From: Clostridia bacterium
GTDB taxonomy: Bacteria; Bacillota; Clostridia; Clostridiales; Clostridiaceae
Assembly: GCA_009930125.1 (NCBI GenBank)
Contig: RZYZ01000087.1
Location: 1 to 8,527, forward strand
Direction: 5' to 3'
DNA length: 8,527 nucleotides
Positions 1-5,875 of this stretch are shown here, piece after piece; the stretch's first letter is position 1; every line of letters begins with the position of its first letter. The position numbers and the translations under genes are program-made. The notes beneath the pieces are model-generated. The model saw only the letters and a program-made list of their open reading frames with translations. It did no database searches and had not been told where the DNA came from.

Positions 1-120
1 GATCTCTTTGTTTTCAGCAATGTAGAAATTGTAGATGAACCTGCAGACACCGATGGTTCTGTTTATTTTGTGTTTCTGCTTCTCCGTCGGATGTATTTCC
101 GTCTTGTAACTTTTCAGCAC
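1..120 (-). CDS. tnpB: TnpB / OrfB of IS200/IS605 family (N-terminal fragment, cut by window edge)
   Basis: Only the first 40 codons lie in the window; the frame is open to base 1. The translation begins LKSYKTEIHPTEKQKHKINR and continues with TIGVCRFIYNFYIAENKE. This matches the N-terminal helix-turn-helix/wedge segment of TnpB (OrfB) proteins: a Lys-rich start, a P-T-x-x-Q turn, then the (T/N)xGxCRxxYN signature. TnpB proteins are RNA-guided DNA nucleases, ancestors of Cas12, carried by IS605 and IS1341-type elements; the RuvC catalytic residues and the omega-RNA region would lie beyond the left edge. Two starts are possible. ATG at 129 sits directly against the AAAGGTG SD. GTG at 120 has that SD about 7 bases away and gives the family-typical Met-Leu-Lys beginning, so I chose 120. 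Whether the element is intact, or has a TnpA partner, cannot be seen. Confidence 0.82.
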   Translation of the reverse strand, partial: MLKSYKTEIHPTEKQKHKINRTIGVCRFIYNFYIAENKEI

Positions 121-168
121 CCTGATCATCACCTTTATGCACTATTTTTCTGGACCTTGTTTAAGAAA

Positions 169-197
169 ATTATAGCACATACGTTCTTTTTTAGCAA
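169..197 (-). promoter_or_regulatory. Promoter of tnpB (extended -10)
   Basis: On the minus strand there is a -35 TTGCTA (192-197), a 17-base spacer, and a perfect -10 TATAAT (169-174). The -10 is immediately preceded by TGC, which is the extended -10 TGn element. Transcription would start near base 162, giving an untranslated leader of about 40 bases before the tnpB GTG at 120. The promoter is close to tnpB and no other gene lies between, so tnpB probably does not depend on read-through from recO. Confidence 0.65.
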
Positions 198-288
198 TTG
201 AATATGAAACATATATTATTGTATCGGATGGAAGCATCAGGATGAGCCTGAGTCTGATCACGTGGAGTGAACCTATGTGGAAAGCTCG

Positions 289-336
289 TTCCTTTCATCA
301 TTCCTTTCATCATTCCTTTCATCATTCCTTTCATCA
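289..336. repeat. 12-base tandem repeat, four perfect copies
   Basis: The unit TTCCTTTCATCA (plus strand) occurs four times head to tail at 289-300, 301-312, 313-324 and 325-336, without a mismatch, followed by a further TT. On the minus strand each unit reads TGATGAAAGGAA, so every copy carries the purine tract AAAGGA followed by ATGATG. Because 12 is divisible by three, any frame through it gives a four-residue protein repeat (MMKG on minus, FIIP on plus). Perfect identity suggests recent slippage expansion and likely copy-number variation between strains. Confidence 0.9.
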
Positions 337-387
337 TTGCAAAAAAGCTGGACTGTCATAGCAGAAACAGGTATGAATTCAGGGAGT

Positions 388-428
388 CCATGAATCATGG
401 GTATATTGCGTCACTTTTGTCCATGATT
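388..428. repeat. Inverted-repeat cluster
   Basis: Two nested palindromes are visible. CCATGAATCATGG (388-400) is a perfect 6-base inverted repeat around one central base. In addition AATCATGG (393-400) pairs perfectly with CCATGATT (421-428) across a 20-base loop. The arm at 393-400 is shared, so two mutually exclusive hairpins can form. It may be a mobile-element end or an RNA structure downstream of recO; no T run follows on the minus strand, so it is not a standard terminator. Confidence 0.55.
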
Positions 429-469
429 GTATATATTTTTAAGAATCATTTGCTCCTCCTTGTTCATAA

Positions 470-487
470 ATGTAATGCTCATTACAT
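470..487. repeat. 8-base inverted repeat spanning the recO stop codon
   Basis: ATGTAATG (470-477) and CATTACAT (480-487) are perfect inverted repeats separated by two bases. The recO stop codon TAA (482-484) lies inside the right arm. In minus-strand RNA this gives a tight 8-base-pair AU-rich stem followed only by UU, so it is at best a weak terminator; it might instead protect the mRNA 3' end. Confidence 0.5.
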
Positions 488-1126
488 ATATTTTAACATA
501 TCCAAGCTCTTGGGTCGCCTCTGATAGCTTTCTTTTATGATATAGGAAGTCACGGACTGCAGTTCCTTCTTAATGCGATCATCCACTTTCAGAATATGAA
601 TTTTTGAAAAGTCACTCTTCTGCAGAAATTCAGCAGTTTTAACAGCTCCCTGGCTTATTTCAAAAGGAACCATCTCTTTTCCCACACTAAACCCCGTCAG
701 ACCTATAAGCTTGATCTCGTAGGCCAGCGTGAGCACCTCCATATCCAGTGCATCGGTCTCAAGCAGATAGAGCGCTGTGACAAGATTTCTGTATATAGCC
801 CCTTGCGGCTCGCCATCAATACTCACAATATCCACGAGTTCCACATAATAGGACCCATAGGTAAGAAGCTCCAGCGTAGTGGAGAGTTTCGAAAAGGAAT
901 TGATGATGTTCCCTTCATTCAGACTATAGAGGGACTTCCCTTTGTAGACCAGAAAATCTCCAAACAGAAGCGGTCGGACCAGAGACTGGAACTTGCTTTT
1001 CTGTGACCTTACTCCTTTGCAGAGTACAGAGATCTTCCCGAATTCTTCTGTATACACCCACATCAGCTTATCTTTTTCCTTATAGTCCATGGTCTTCAGA
1101 ATAACACCTTTCACTTTGACCTGCAT
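482..1126 (-). CDS. recO: DNA repair protein RecO, short form without zinc finger
   Basis: RecO acts in the RecFOR pathway, helping displace SSB and load RecA at gaps. The 214-residue product starts with the typical N-terminal OB-fold signature (VKGVILKTMDYKEKDKL, then YTEEFGKISVLCKGVR at about 25-40). It continues with the helical core, including the conserved AYEIKLIGLTGF segment (135-146), and ends with the family-typical RRPKSLDMLKYM tail. Most homologues are about 240-260 residues and carry a CxxC...CxxC zinc finger just after the LTG motif. Here that part is collapsed to about 20 residues without cysteine, and C36 is the only Cys. The ATG shares one base with the era stop (TAATG), and an AAGGA SD lies inside the era 3' end, so translation is probably coupled. 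Last gene of the operon. Confidence 0.9.
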   Translation of the reverse strand: MQVKVKGVILKTMDYKEKDKLMWVYTEEFGKISVLCKGVRSQKSKFQSLVRPLLFGDFLVYKGKSLYSLNEGNIINSFSKLSTTLELLTYGSYYVELVDIVSIDGEPQGAIYRNLVTALYLLETDALDMEVLTLAYEIKLIGLTGFSVGKEMVPFEISQGAVKTAEFLQKSDFSKIHILKVDDRIKKELQSVTSYIIKESYQRRPKSLDMLKYM

Positions 1127-2013
1127 TATTCCTTATAACCCAGTTCCTTCAGGAGTGTGTCATTGTCTCTCCATTCTTTTCTGACCTTGACAAATGTCTT
1201 AAGGTTCACTTTTCCTTCCAGATAGACTTCCATGTCTTCTCTGGCCCAGGTCCCTATTTTCTTCAGGGTCTGACCACCTTTTCCGATGATGATTCCTTTA
1301 TGGGAATCCTTCTCGCAGATGATGTCTGCTTCGATATCCCAGTTGCCGTTTTCCTTCTCTTTCATGGATGTGATCTCCACTGCAATCCCATGGGGGATTT
1401 CCTGCTGAAGAAGCTTCAGCGCTTTTTCACGAATGGTCTCAGCTGCCATGAACCTGAGATGGACGTCCGCTACCATATCCTCTGGATAATACATTGGCCC
1501 TTCCGGCATATGCTGCTTTACAAGGTCCAGAATGTTTTCCGTATTCTTTCCCTTCAATGCGGAAATCGGAATGATTTCCTTGAAATCCACTTCTTTTGCA
1601 TAAGCCTCCAGCGTCTTCGCCACTTTATCCTGATCAAATTCATCGATCTTATTCACCAGAAGAAATACCGGTGTCTTGAGGCCCTTTAGTTCTTCCATGA
1701 TTTTGGCATCACCAGGGTGAATCCCTCCGGCTGTTGCTGTGGTGATGAAAATCACCAGATCCACCTGATTCAGGCTTTCTCTCGCCACATGAACCATATA
1801 TTCGCCCAGTTTGTTCTGTGCTTTATGAATACCCGGTGTATCCACGAAGATGATCTGAGCTTCTTCATCCGTGTAGATGGCATTCAGATTCTTTCTGGTG
1901 GTCTGTGGTTTATTGGAAACAATGGAGAGCTTCGCTCCCATTAGATGGTTGATTAGTGTTGACTTTCCTACATTCGGTCTTCCGACCACGGTGATAAATC
2001 CTGATTTAAACAT
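1126..2013 (-). CDS. era: GTPase Era
   Basis: Era is an essential Ras-like GTPase that binds the 3' end of 16S rRNA and checks 30S subunit maturation. All landmarks are present in the 295-residue product: G1 GRPNVGKST (11-19), the PQTTR switch I region (36-40), G3 DTPG (58-61) followed by IHK, G4 NKID (121-124), G5 SALKG (151-155), and the C-terminal KH RNA-binding domain with IIIGKGGQTLKKIG (241-254). Length is normal for the family (about 300). An ATG at 2022 would add three residues but overlaps the AAGGA SD. The ATG at 2013 has that SD 8 bases upstream and gives the usual MFKSGF start. It overlaps the end of cdd by 8 bases and shares one base with recO. Neighbouring ybeY also serves 16S rRNA 3' maturation. 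Confidence 0.97.
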   Translation of the reverse strand: MFKSGFITVVGRPNVGKSTLINHLMGAKLSIVSNKPQTTRKNLNAIYTDEEAQIIFVDTPGIHKAQNKLGEYMVHVARESLNQVDLVIFITTATAGGIHPGDAKIMEELKGLKTPVFLLVNKIDEFDQDKVAKTLEAYAKEVDFKEIIPISALKGKNTENILDLVKQHMPEGPMYYPEDMVADVHLRFMAAETIREKALKLLQQEIPHGIAVEITSMKEKENGNWDIEADIICEKDSHKGIIIGKGGQTLKKIGTWAREDMEVYLEGKVNLKTFVKVRKEWRDNDTLLKELGYKE

Positions 2014-2425
2014 GTTTAACATCCTTTACTGCATCCAGATCAATCTTAGTGAAAGCACCAGGCAGAATATCTTCCATGGTTTCCACCATATATTCGTCCC
2101 TGTTCTTTATAATGATGATCGGAATATTTTTATTTTCTGCAAATTCTACCATGACCTGTCTGCATATTCCGCAGGGGAAGGTGAAGCTGTGTGGATCTCC
2201 CACAACAGCAAGCGCTTTGATTTTCGTATGTCCATGAGATACCGCGTTGAAGATCGCAGTTCTTTCCGCGCAGTTTGTGGCGCCATAGGAAGCATTCTCG
2301 ATGTTGCATCCACTGAATATGGAGCCATCTTCCATGAGTACTGCAGAACCGACTTTGAAATTCGAATATGGTACATATGCATTTTCTCTGGCTTCCAGAG
2401 CAGCTTCAATTAATTCTTTATACAT
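2006..2425 (-). CDS. cdd: Cytidine deaminase
   Basis: Hydrolytic deamination of cytidine and deoxycytidine to uridine and deoxyuridine, in cytosolic pyrimidine salvage. The 139-residue product is of the homotetrameric, one-domain type. It has the zinc and catalytic motif CAE (52-54) within NIENASYGATNCAERTAIF and the second zinc motif PCGIC (84-88, Cys85 and Cys88). The substrate-binding NIEN (41-44) and the YVPYSNFKVGSA segment (17-28) are also intact. Start ATG has a GAGGT SD about 7 bases upstream. It lies 45 bases after dgkA and its last codons overlap era; the dgkA-cdd-era order is conserved in Firmicutes. Confidence 0.96.
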   Translation of the reverse strand: MYKELIEAALEARENAYVPYSNFKVGSAVLMEDGSIFSGCNIENASYGATNCAERTAIFNAVSHGHTKIKALAVVGDPHSFTFPCGICRQVMVEFAENKNIPIIIIKNRDEYMVETMEDILPGAFTKIDLDAVKDVKHV

Positions 2426-2470
2426 TTTATAACCTCATTTTTAATATATTTTATCTCGATGGATTCATTC

Positions 2471-3172
2471 CTAATAACCGAAAAGCCTGAACAGCAGTAT
2501 GGTTACCAGAAATCCGATGAGTCCGCCAACAAATACCTCTTTCAGGGAATGCACCTTTGAATCCACACGGGATTGAGCAACGATGATTGCCATCAGAAAA
2601 CTTAGTGTGATTGCAATGGTTGAATCCGAAAGATAGCTGATCACTGTTGCCAGACTGAACGCAACCGCAGCATGCCCTGACGGCATGCCCCCTTTCAGTG
2701 GCGTACCTTCACCCACGACTGCTTTCGTGAGAATTACTGACAACGACACGATGATCAGAACCACAATCACCAGATAGGGGCTTGAATGCTTTATGAGCTG
2801 CACCCCTCTGAATGTGAATGTAGTAATCTGTTCCCAGAAGATGAAGTATCCCACGATGACAGCATTTACCGCTGTTAAAAGCACAGCAGCCGCAGAAGCA
2901 TTCTTGGCGATTTTCGCCAGAGGATGGTAATGATTCGTTGTTGCATCAATGGCGCTTTCTATGGCGGTATTCAGAAGCTCTGCGGACATGACCATGGTAA
3001 TGGCTATGCATAACAGCAGAAGCTCCACTTTAGTGATGCTTGTAAACAGTGAAAATATGATTACGAGCATGGCCGCCACCATATGGATTTTCATGTTTCT
3101 CTGGGTACGGACAGCATAGATGAACCCGGATATCGCATAGTTGAAACTATCAAGTAGACCCTTTAAATCCAT
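2471..3172 (-). CDS. dgkA: DgkA-type lipid kinase fused to a PAP2 phosphatase domain
   Basis: A 233-residue membrane protein with two domains. Residues 1 to about 115 are a DgkA-family kinase (undecaprenol or diacylglycerol kinase): SFNYAISGFIYAVRTQRNMKIH (9-30), the catalytic AELLNTAIESAID (64-76) and HPLAKIAKNASAAAVLL (83-99). Residues from about 130 to 233 are a PAP2 lipid phosphatase: a C1-like K150 followed by GEGTPLKGGM, C2 PSGH (164-167), and C3 SR (201-202) with H208. C3 ends in Glu212 where Asp is usual, and the C1 Arg-Pro appears as Thr-Pro. Stand-alone Firmicutes DgkA is about 120-140 residues, so the C-terminal half is an addition. Both activities would act on a prenyl or glycerolipid phosphate, perhaps recycling undecaprenol in cell-wall synthesis (inference). 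GGAAGGTGA SD; starts 12 bases after ybeY. Several membrane helices in each half. Confidence 0.9.
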   Translation of the reverse strand: MDLKGLLDSFNYAISGFIYAVRTQRNMKIHMVAAMLVIIFSLFTSITKVELLLLCIAITMVMSAELLNTAIESAIDATTNHYHPLAKIAKNASAAAVLLTAVNAVIVGYFIFWEQITTFTFRGVQLIKHSSPYLVIVVLIIVSLSVILTKAVVGEGTPLKGGMPSGHAAVAFSLATVISYLSDSTIAITLSFLMAIIVAQSRVDSKVHSLKEVFVGGLIGFLVTILLFRLFGY

Positions 3173-3184
3173 AAGTTCACCTTC

Positions 3185-3688
3185 CTACTCCCTTGTTATA
3201 TCCAGTGCATGAAGTATTTTTTCTTCTTCCGCTCTCATTCTGATCTTATCCTTCTCATCCATATGGTCATATCCCAATAAATGCAGAACCGAGTGCACAA
3301 CAAGATAGCATACTTCACGTTTCACTGAGTGTCCGAACTCTTCAGCCTGTTCCAGTGCTTTTTCCATGGACAGGACCACATCACCAAGAACCAGTGCGTC
3401 TCCATCAAAATATTCCACGCCGAATTTATGGTTTGCATAAAGGTCCTTATATGTCTTCCCTTCTTCATATTCGATCATGGGAAAGGAAAGCACATCGGTC
3501 TCCTTGTCTATATTTCTGTTGTCTCTGTTGATGTCTCTGATGGTTTCGTTATCCACCAGAAGCACACTTACATCACATTCATAGGAAACATTCTGATCTT
3601 TCAGCGTGTAGTTTATTGTATCCTCGATGGCTTTTAAAAGCACATCATCCACATGAACGTTATTCTGTTCATTCTCAATATTGACCAT
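3185..3688 (-). CDS. ybeY: Endoribonuclease YbeY (rRNA maturation factor)
   Basis: Zinc-dependent endoribonuclease of the UPF0054 family, required for 16S rRNA 3'-end maturation and 70S quality control. The 167-residue product carries the central motif RDINRDNRNIDKETDVLSFP (51-70) and the zinc-binding HSVLHLLGYDH (132-142), with His132, His136 and His142 as the expected ligands. The reading frame stays open far upstream, but those codons run inside pgpH in another frame and resemble no YbeY. The ATG at 3688 was chosen because it has a GGGTGA SD 5 bases upstream, lies one base after the pgpH stop, and gives a normal family length (about 150-170). An insertion-like loop rich in charged and Tyr residues (73-97) precedes the conserved LGDVVLS. 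Translation is probably coupled to pgpH. Confidence 0.95.
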   Translation of the reverse strand: MVNIENEQNNVHVDDVLLKAIEDTINYTLKDQNVSYECDVSVLLVDNETIRDINRDNRNIDKETDVLSFPMIEYEEGKTYKDLYANHKFGVEYFDGDALVLGDVVLSMEKALEQAEEFGHSVKREVCYLVVHSVLHLLGYDHMDEKDKIRMRAEEEKILHALDITRE

Positions 3689-3689
3689 A

Positions 3690-5747
3690 TCATTCACCCA
3701 TCTTTTTTTCGTTTGTTTTCTTTCTTTTGTCTTCGGGGTATTCGATTCTTTCATGATAGATTGAACTGAATGTCTTGAGGAAGTTCTTTCTGATTCTTGA
3801 TACATCACTGAACGTGATGTCACATTCATCCAGCTGTCCATCATCAAGTTTGTCTTTGAAAATCTTATACACCATGGCCTCCACCTTCCCTGAAGTGGGG
3901 TCTGGAATACTGCGGACTGCCGCTTCCACACTGTCCGCCAGCATCATGATACCCGCTTCTCTTGTCTTTGGCTTGGGGCCTGGATATCTGAAATCCTCTT
4001 CCTTGACGGAGTCTGGATCTTCTGCGTTGTTTTTCATAGTCAGATAAAAGTACTTGACTAATGTAGTGCCATGATGCTGGGCGATGAGATCTTTGATTTC
4101 TTCCGGCAGTTTGGCTTTTTCAGCCATTTCGAGACCGATTTTCACATGGTTGATGATGATCAGTGTAGAAAGATTCGGTGTGATCTCGTCATGGGGATTC
4201 TTGGACCCGATCTGATTTTCCTTGAAAAACTGTGGTCTTGATAGTTTCCCGATATCATGATAATAGGCAGCCACTCTCAGCAGGATACTGTTGGCATGAA
4301 GTTCCTCCGCAGCTGCTTCCGCCAGATTACCCACCATGATACTGTGATGATACGTGCCTGGTGCTTCCATCTGCAGCCTTTTAAGCAGAGGATTATTTGG
4401 ATTGGCAAGCTCCAGCAGCTTGATTTCCGTGACCACATTGAAAGTGTTTTCAATGAGCGGCAGAAACCCGATGACAAGAATGCCCGAGAGCAGTACCCCA
4501 CTAGCTACCAGAAGTGAGTTCCTGAAAGTATCCGCCACTGCATTGGATAGAAGGAACCCCATGGCAAGGGAAAGCAGAAATGCAACCACACCAATATAGA
4601 AACTGGATTTGATGATGTCATTTCTTTCTTCCACTTTATTGATGAAGATCACACTCAGCACAGAGGTCAGCATCAGGATAATAAGCACCTGAACATTGAA
4701 TCCGGTAATGATGCTGATGAAGATCGCATTGTATAAGGCCAGTGTCTGGCCGATTCTCTTCTTCACCAGGATCGTCAGAAGCATCGGCAGGAATGTATAA
4801 GGTACCAGGAAAGGATTGATGATCACCATGAATCTTGTCAAAGCCAGAACCAGTCCCATGAGCAGAAAGATCAGGGTGATCCTTTTAAGATCCTCATAAA
4901 TACCTTTGTAGAAACGTTTCAGATAATAGATGATGATACTATGTATCACAAGCACTGCAGCAAGAAGACCTGCAAAAGGCAGTGCATTGAATCCGCTTTC
5001 ATTGAGATAACCCAGTTCCGAAAGGATTGCCAGCTGATTCGCATTGACCGGATCCCCTTCCTTGACGATGGTCTGATTCTTCTTTATGACGACGGGCGTC
5101 ACACTATCTCTGGCTTCCTCTCTCAGACTTTCTGTAGCATCCTGATCAAAGAAGTAATTGGGCTTAACGAGAGTTGTTACAAAACGTTTGATGGCATCCT
5201 TAGCTGTGTCACCGAAACTGAAGCTGTCTACGACATCCGTTAATTCAGCTCTGGAACGCTCGATCTTGCTCTCATCATCTTCCTCCAATGGAGTCTCATA
5301 GATTTTATTGATGCTGTTGTTGATGGTGTTCAAGGCATACCTCAGGTCACTGTTATCAATACTTAGCAGTGCTAGATATTCTTCGGAAGTCAGGCCGTAA
5401 GTTCCCCGATTTGCCAGAAGATCTGCTATTTCTTCTGTCTCCACAAGAGGATTTCTCGCATTGATGATTCCATTGAAGAAATCATTGTTTTCCTTCAGAG
5501 CACTTCTGCGAACCTCCAGCTCCTGTCTGTACTGGTTCTGTACAGAATCCACAGCATCGCTGATCAGCGCTTCTGTTGTCATCTCATCCACCAGATCCAC
5601 GGATGCTTTGAAATCCACTGGAGCGATATCTCCCACTTTCAAATCATATTTCTTATTCACAATACTGGTTACCAGTATGCCAAAAGTGACCAGGATGGAT
5701 AAGATGAATACGCCTCTTCTCCACCACTTCATTCTTTCGATTTTCAT
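3690..5747 (-). CDS. pgpH: PgpH/YqfF-type membrane cyclic-di-AMP phosphodiesterase (7TMR-HD)
   Basis: A 685-residue 7TM-HD protein. Members such as Listeria PgpH hydrolyse c-di-AMP to pApA, affecting osmotic balance and wall homeostasis. Architecture: an N-terminal anchor helix (about 12-30), an extracytoplasmic 7TMR-HDED domain (about 31-255) ending in the typical VVIKKNQTIVKEGDPV (219-234), then about seven hydrophobic helices between 256 and 432 and a cytoplasmic HD domain from about 455. The metal and catalytic residues are visible: HHS (467-469), HD (497-498) in YYHDIGK, His534, HHG (558-560) and Asp605 in ADSVEA. NPHDEITPNLS (517-527) is also family-typical. The AAGGAG SD is 5 bases from the ATG. 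The substrate is inferred from the family. It is normally preceded by phoH; here an oxidoreductase gene lies upstream. Confidence 0.94.
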   Translation of the reverse strand: MKIERMKWWRRGVFILSILVTFGILVTSIVNKKYDLKVGDIAPVDFKASVDLVDEMTTEALISDAVDSVQNQYRQELEVRRSALKENNDFFNGIINARNPLVETEEIADLLANRGTYGLTSEEYLALLSIDNSDLRYALNTINNSINKIYETPLEEDDESKIERSRAELTDVVDSFSFGDTAKDAIKRFVTTLVKPNYFFDQDATESLREEARDSVTPVVIKKNQTIVKEGDPVNANQLAILSELGYLNESGFNALPFAGLLAAVLVIHSIIIYYLKRFYKGIYEDLKRITLIFLLMGLVLALTRFMVIINPFLVPYTFLPMLLTILVKKRIGQTLALYNAIFISIITGFNVQVLIILMLTSVLSVIFINKVEERNDIIKSSFYIGVVAFLLSLAMGFLLSNAVADTFRNSLLVASGVLLSGILVIGFLPLIENTFNVVTEIKLLELANPNNPLLKRLQMEAPGTYHHSIMVGNLAEAAAEELHANSILLRVAAYYHDIGKLSRPQFFKENQIGSKNPHDEITPNLSTLIIINHVKIGLEMAEKAKLPEEIKDLIAQHHGTTLVKYFYLTMKNNAEDPDSVKEEDFRYPGPKPKTREAGIMMLADSVEAAVRSIPDPTSGKVEAMVYKIFKDKLDDGQLDECDITFSDVSRIRKNFLKTFSSIYHERIEYPEDKRKKTNEKKMGE

Positions 5748-5812
5748 ATTTTCTCCTTACTGTAAAGAGTCATTCCCGGTTGGGCCTGAAAAATCAGTCC
5801 CCCCTGTCAAGG

Positions 5813-5840
5813 ATATTATTTTATATAATCAGTTTATCAA
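5813..5840 (-). promoter_or_regulatory. Candidate promoter of the pgpH-recO operon
   Basis: The 128-base gap between the oxidoreductase and pgpH contains, on the minus strand, TTGATA (5835-5840; 5 of 6 to consensus), a 16-base spacer and TAATAT (5813-5818; 4 of 6). Initiation near 5806 would leave a leader of about 60 bases. No clear intrinsic terminator follows the oxidoreductase, so read-through from that gene is also possible. The assignment rests on motif match alone. Confidence 0.35.
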
Positions 5841-5875
5841 ACTCCAGAACGAATTGCTACAATTTGACAAGAACC

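Larger units (their letters stand above)
121..481. other. Repeat-rich gap between recO and tnpB
   Basis: This 361-base stretch holds no recognisable protein gene. From recO towards tnpB it contains a palindrome at the recO stop (470-487), a strong SD followed by a 12-codon ORF (411-449), an inverted-repeat cluster (388-428), a 12-base tandem repeat (289-336), a small perfect hairpin (237-251) and the tnpB promoter (169-197). Part of it is probably the left end of the IS605-type element that carries tnpB, but the boundary cannot be fixed from one copy. No convincing intrinsic terminator for the recO operon is visible: no stem here is followed by a long T run on the minus strand. Confidence 0.6.

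Noticed and set aside
289..336. CRISPR-like array
   Set aside because: Units are 12 bases, contiguous and without spacers, so this is a simple tandem repeat.
191..337. Minus-strand 48-codon frame starting with four MMKG repeats
   Set aside because: No SD stands at usable spacing before the first ATG, and the part after the repeat looks like non-coding translation; kept only as part of the repeat finding.
267..524. Plus-strand 85-codon frame reading FIIP repeats
   Set aside because: It is produced by the 12-base tandem repeat, has a GTG start crowding its only SD-like tract, runs antisense into the recO 3' end, and has no recognisable protein character.
2014..2022. Earlier ATG start for era adding MLN
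   Set aside because: That ATG overlaps the AAGGA SD, which is correctly spaced for the ATG at 2013.
1300..2413. Plus-strand and alternate-frame open frames across era and cdd
   Set aside because: They are shadows of strongly supported minus-strand genes, without family motifs or SD sites.
3689..3931. An upstream in-frame extension of ybeY of about 81 residues
   Set aside because: It lies wholly inside pgpH in another frame, resembles no YbeY N-terminus, and the ATG at 3688 has a proper SD and gives the normal family length.
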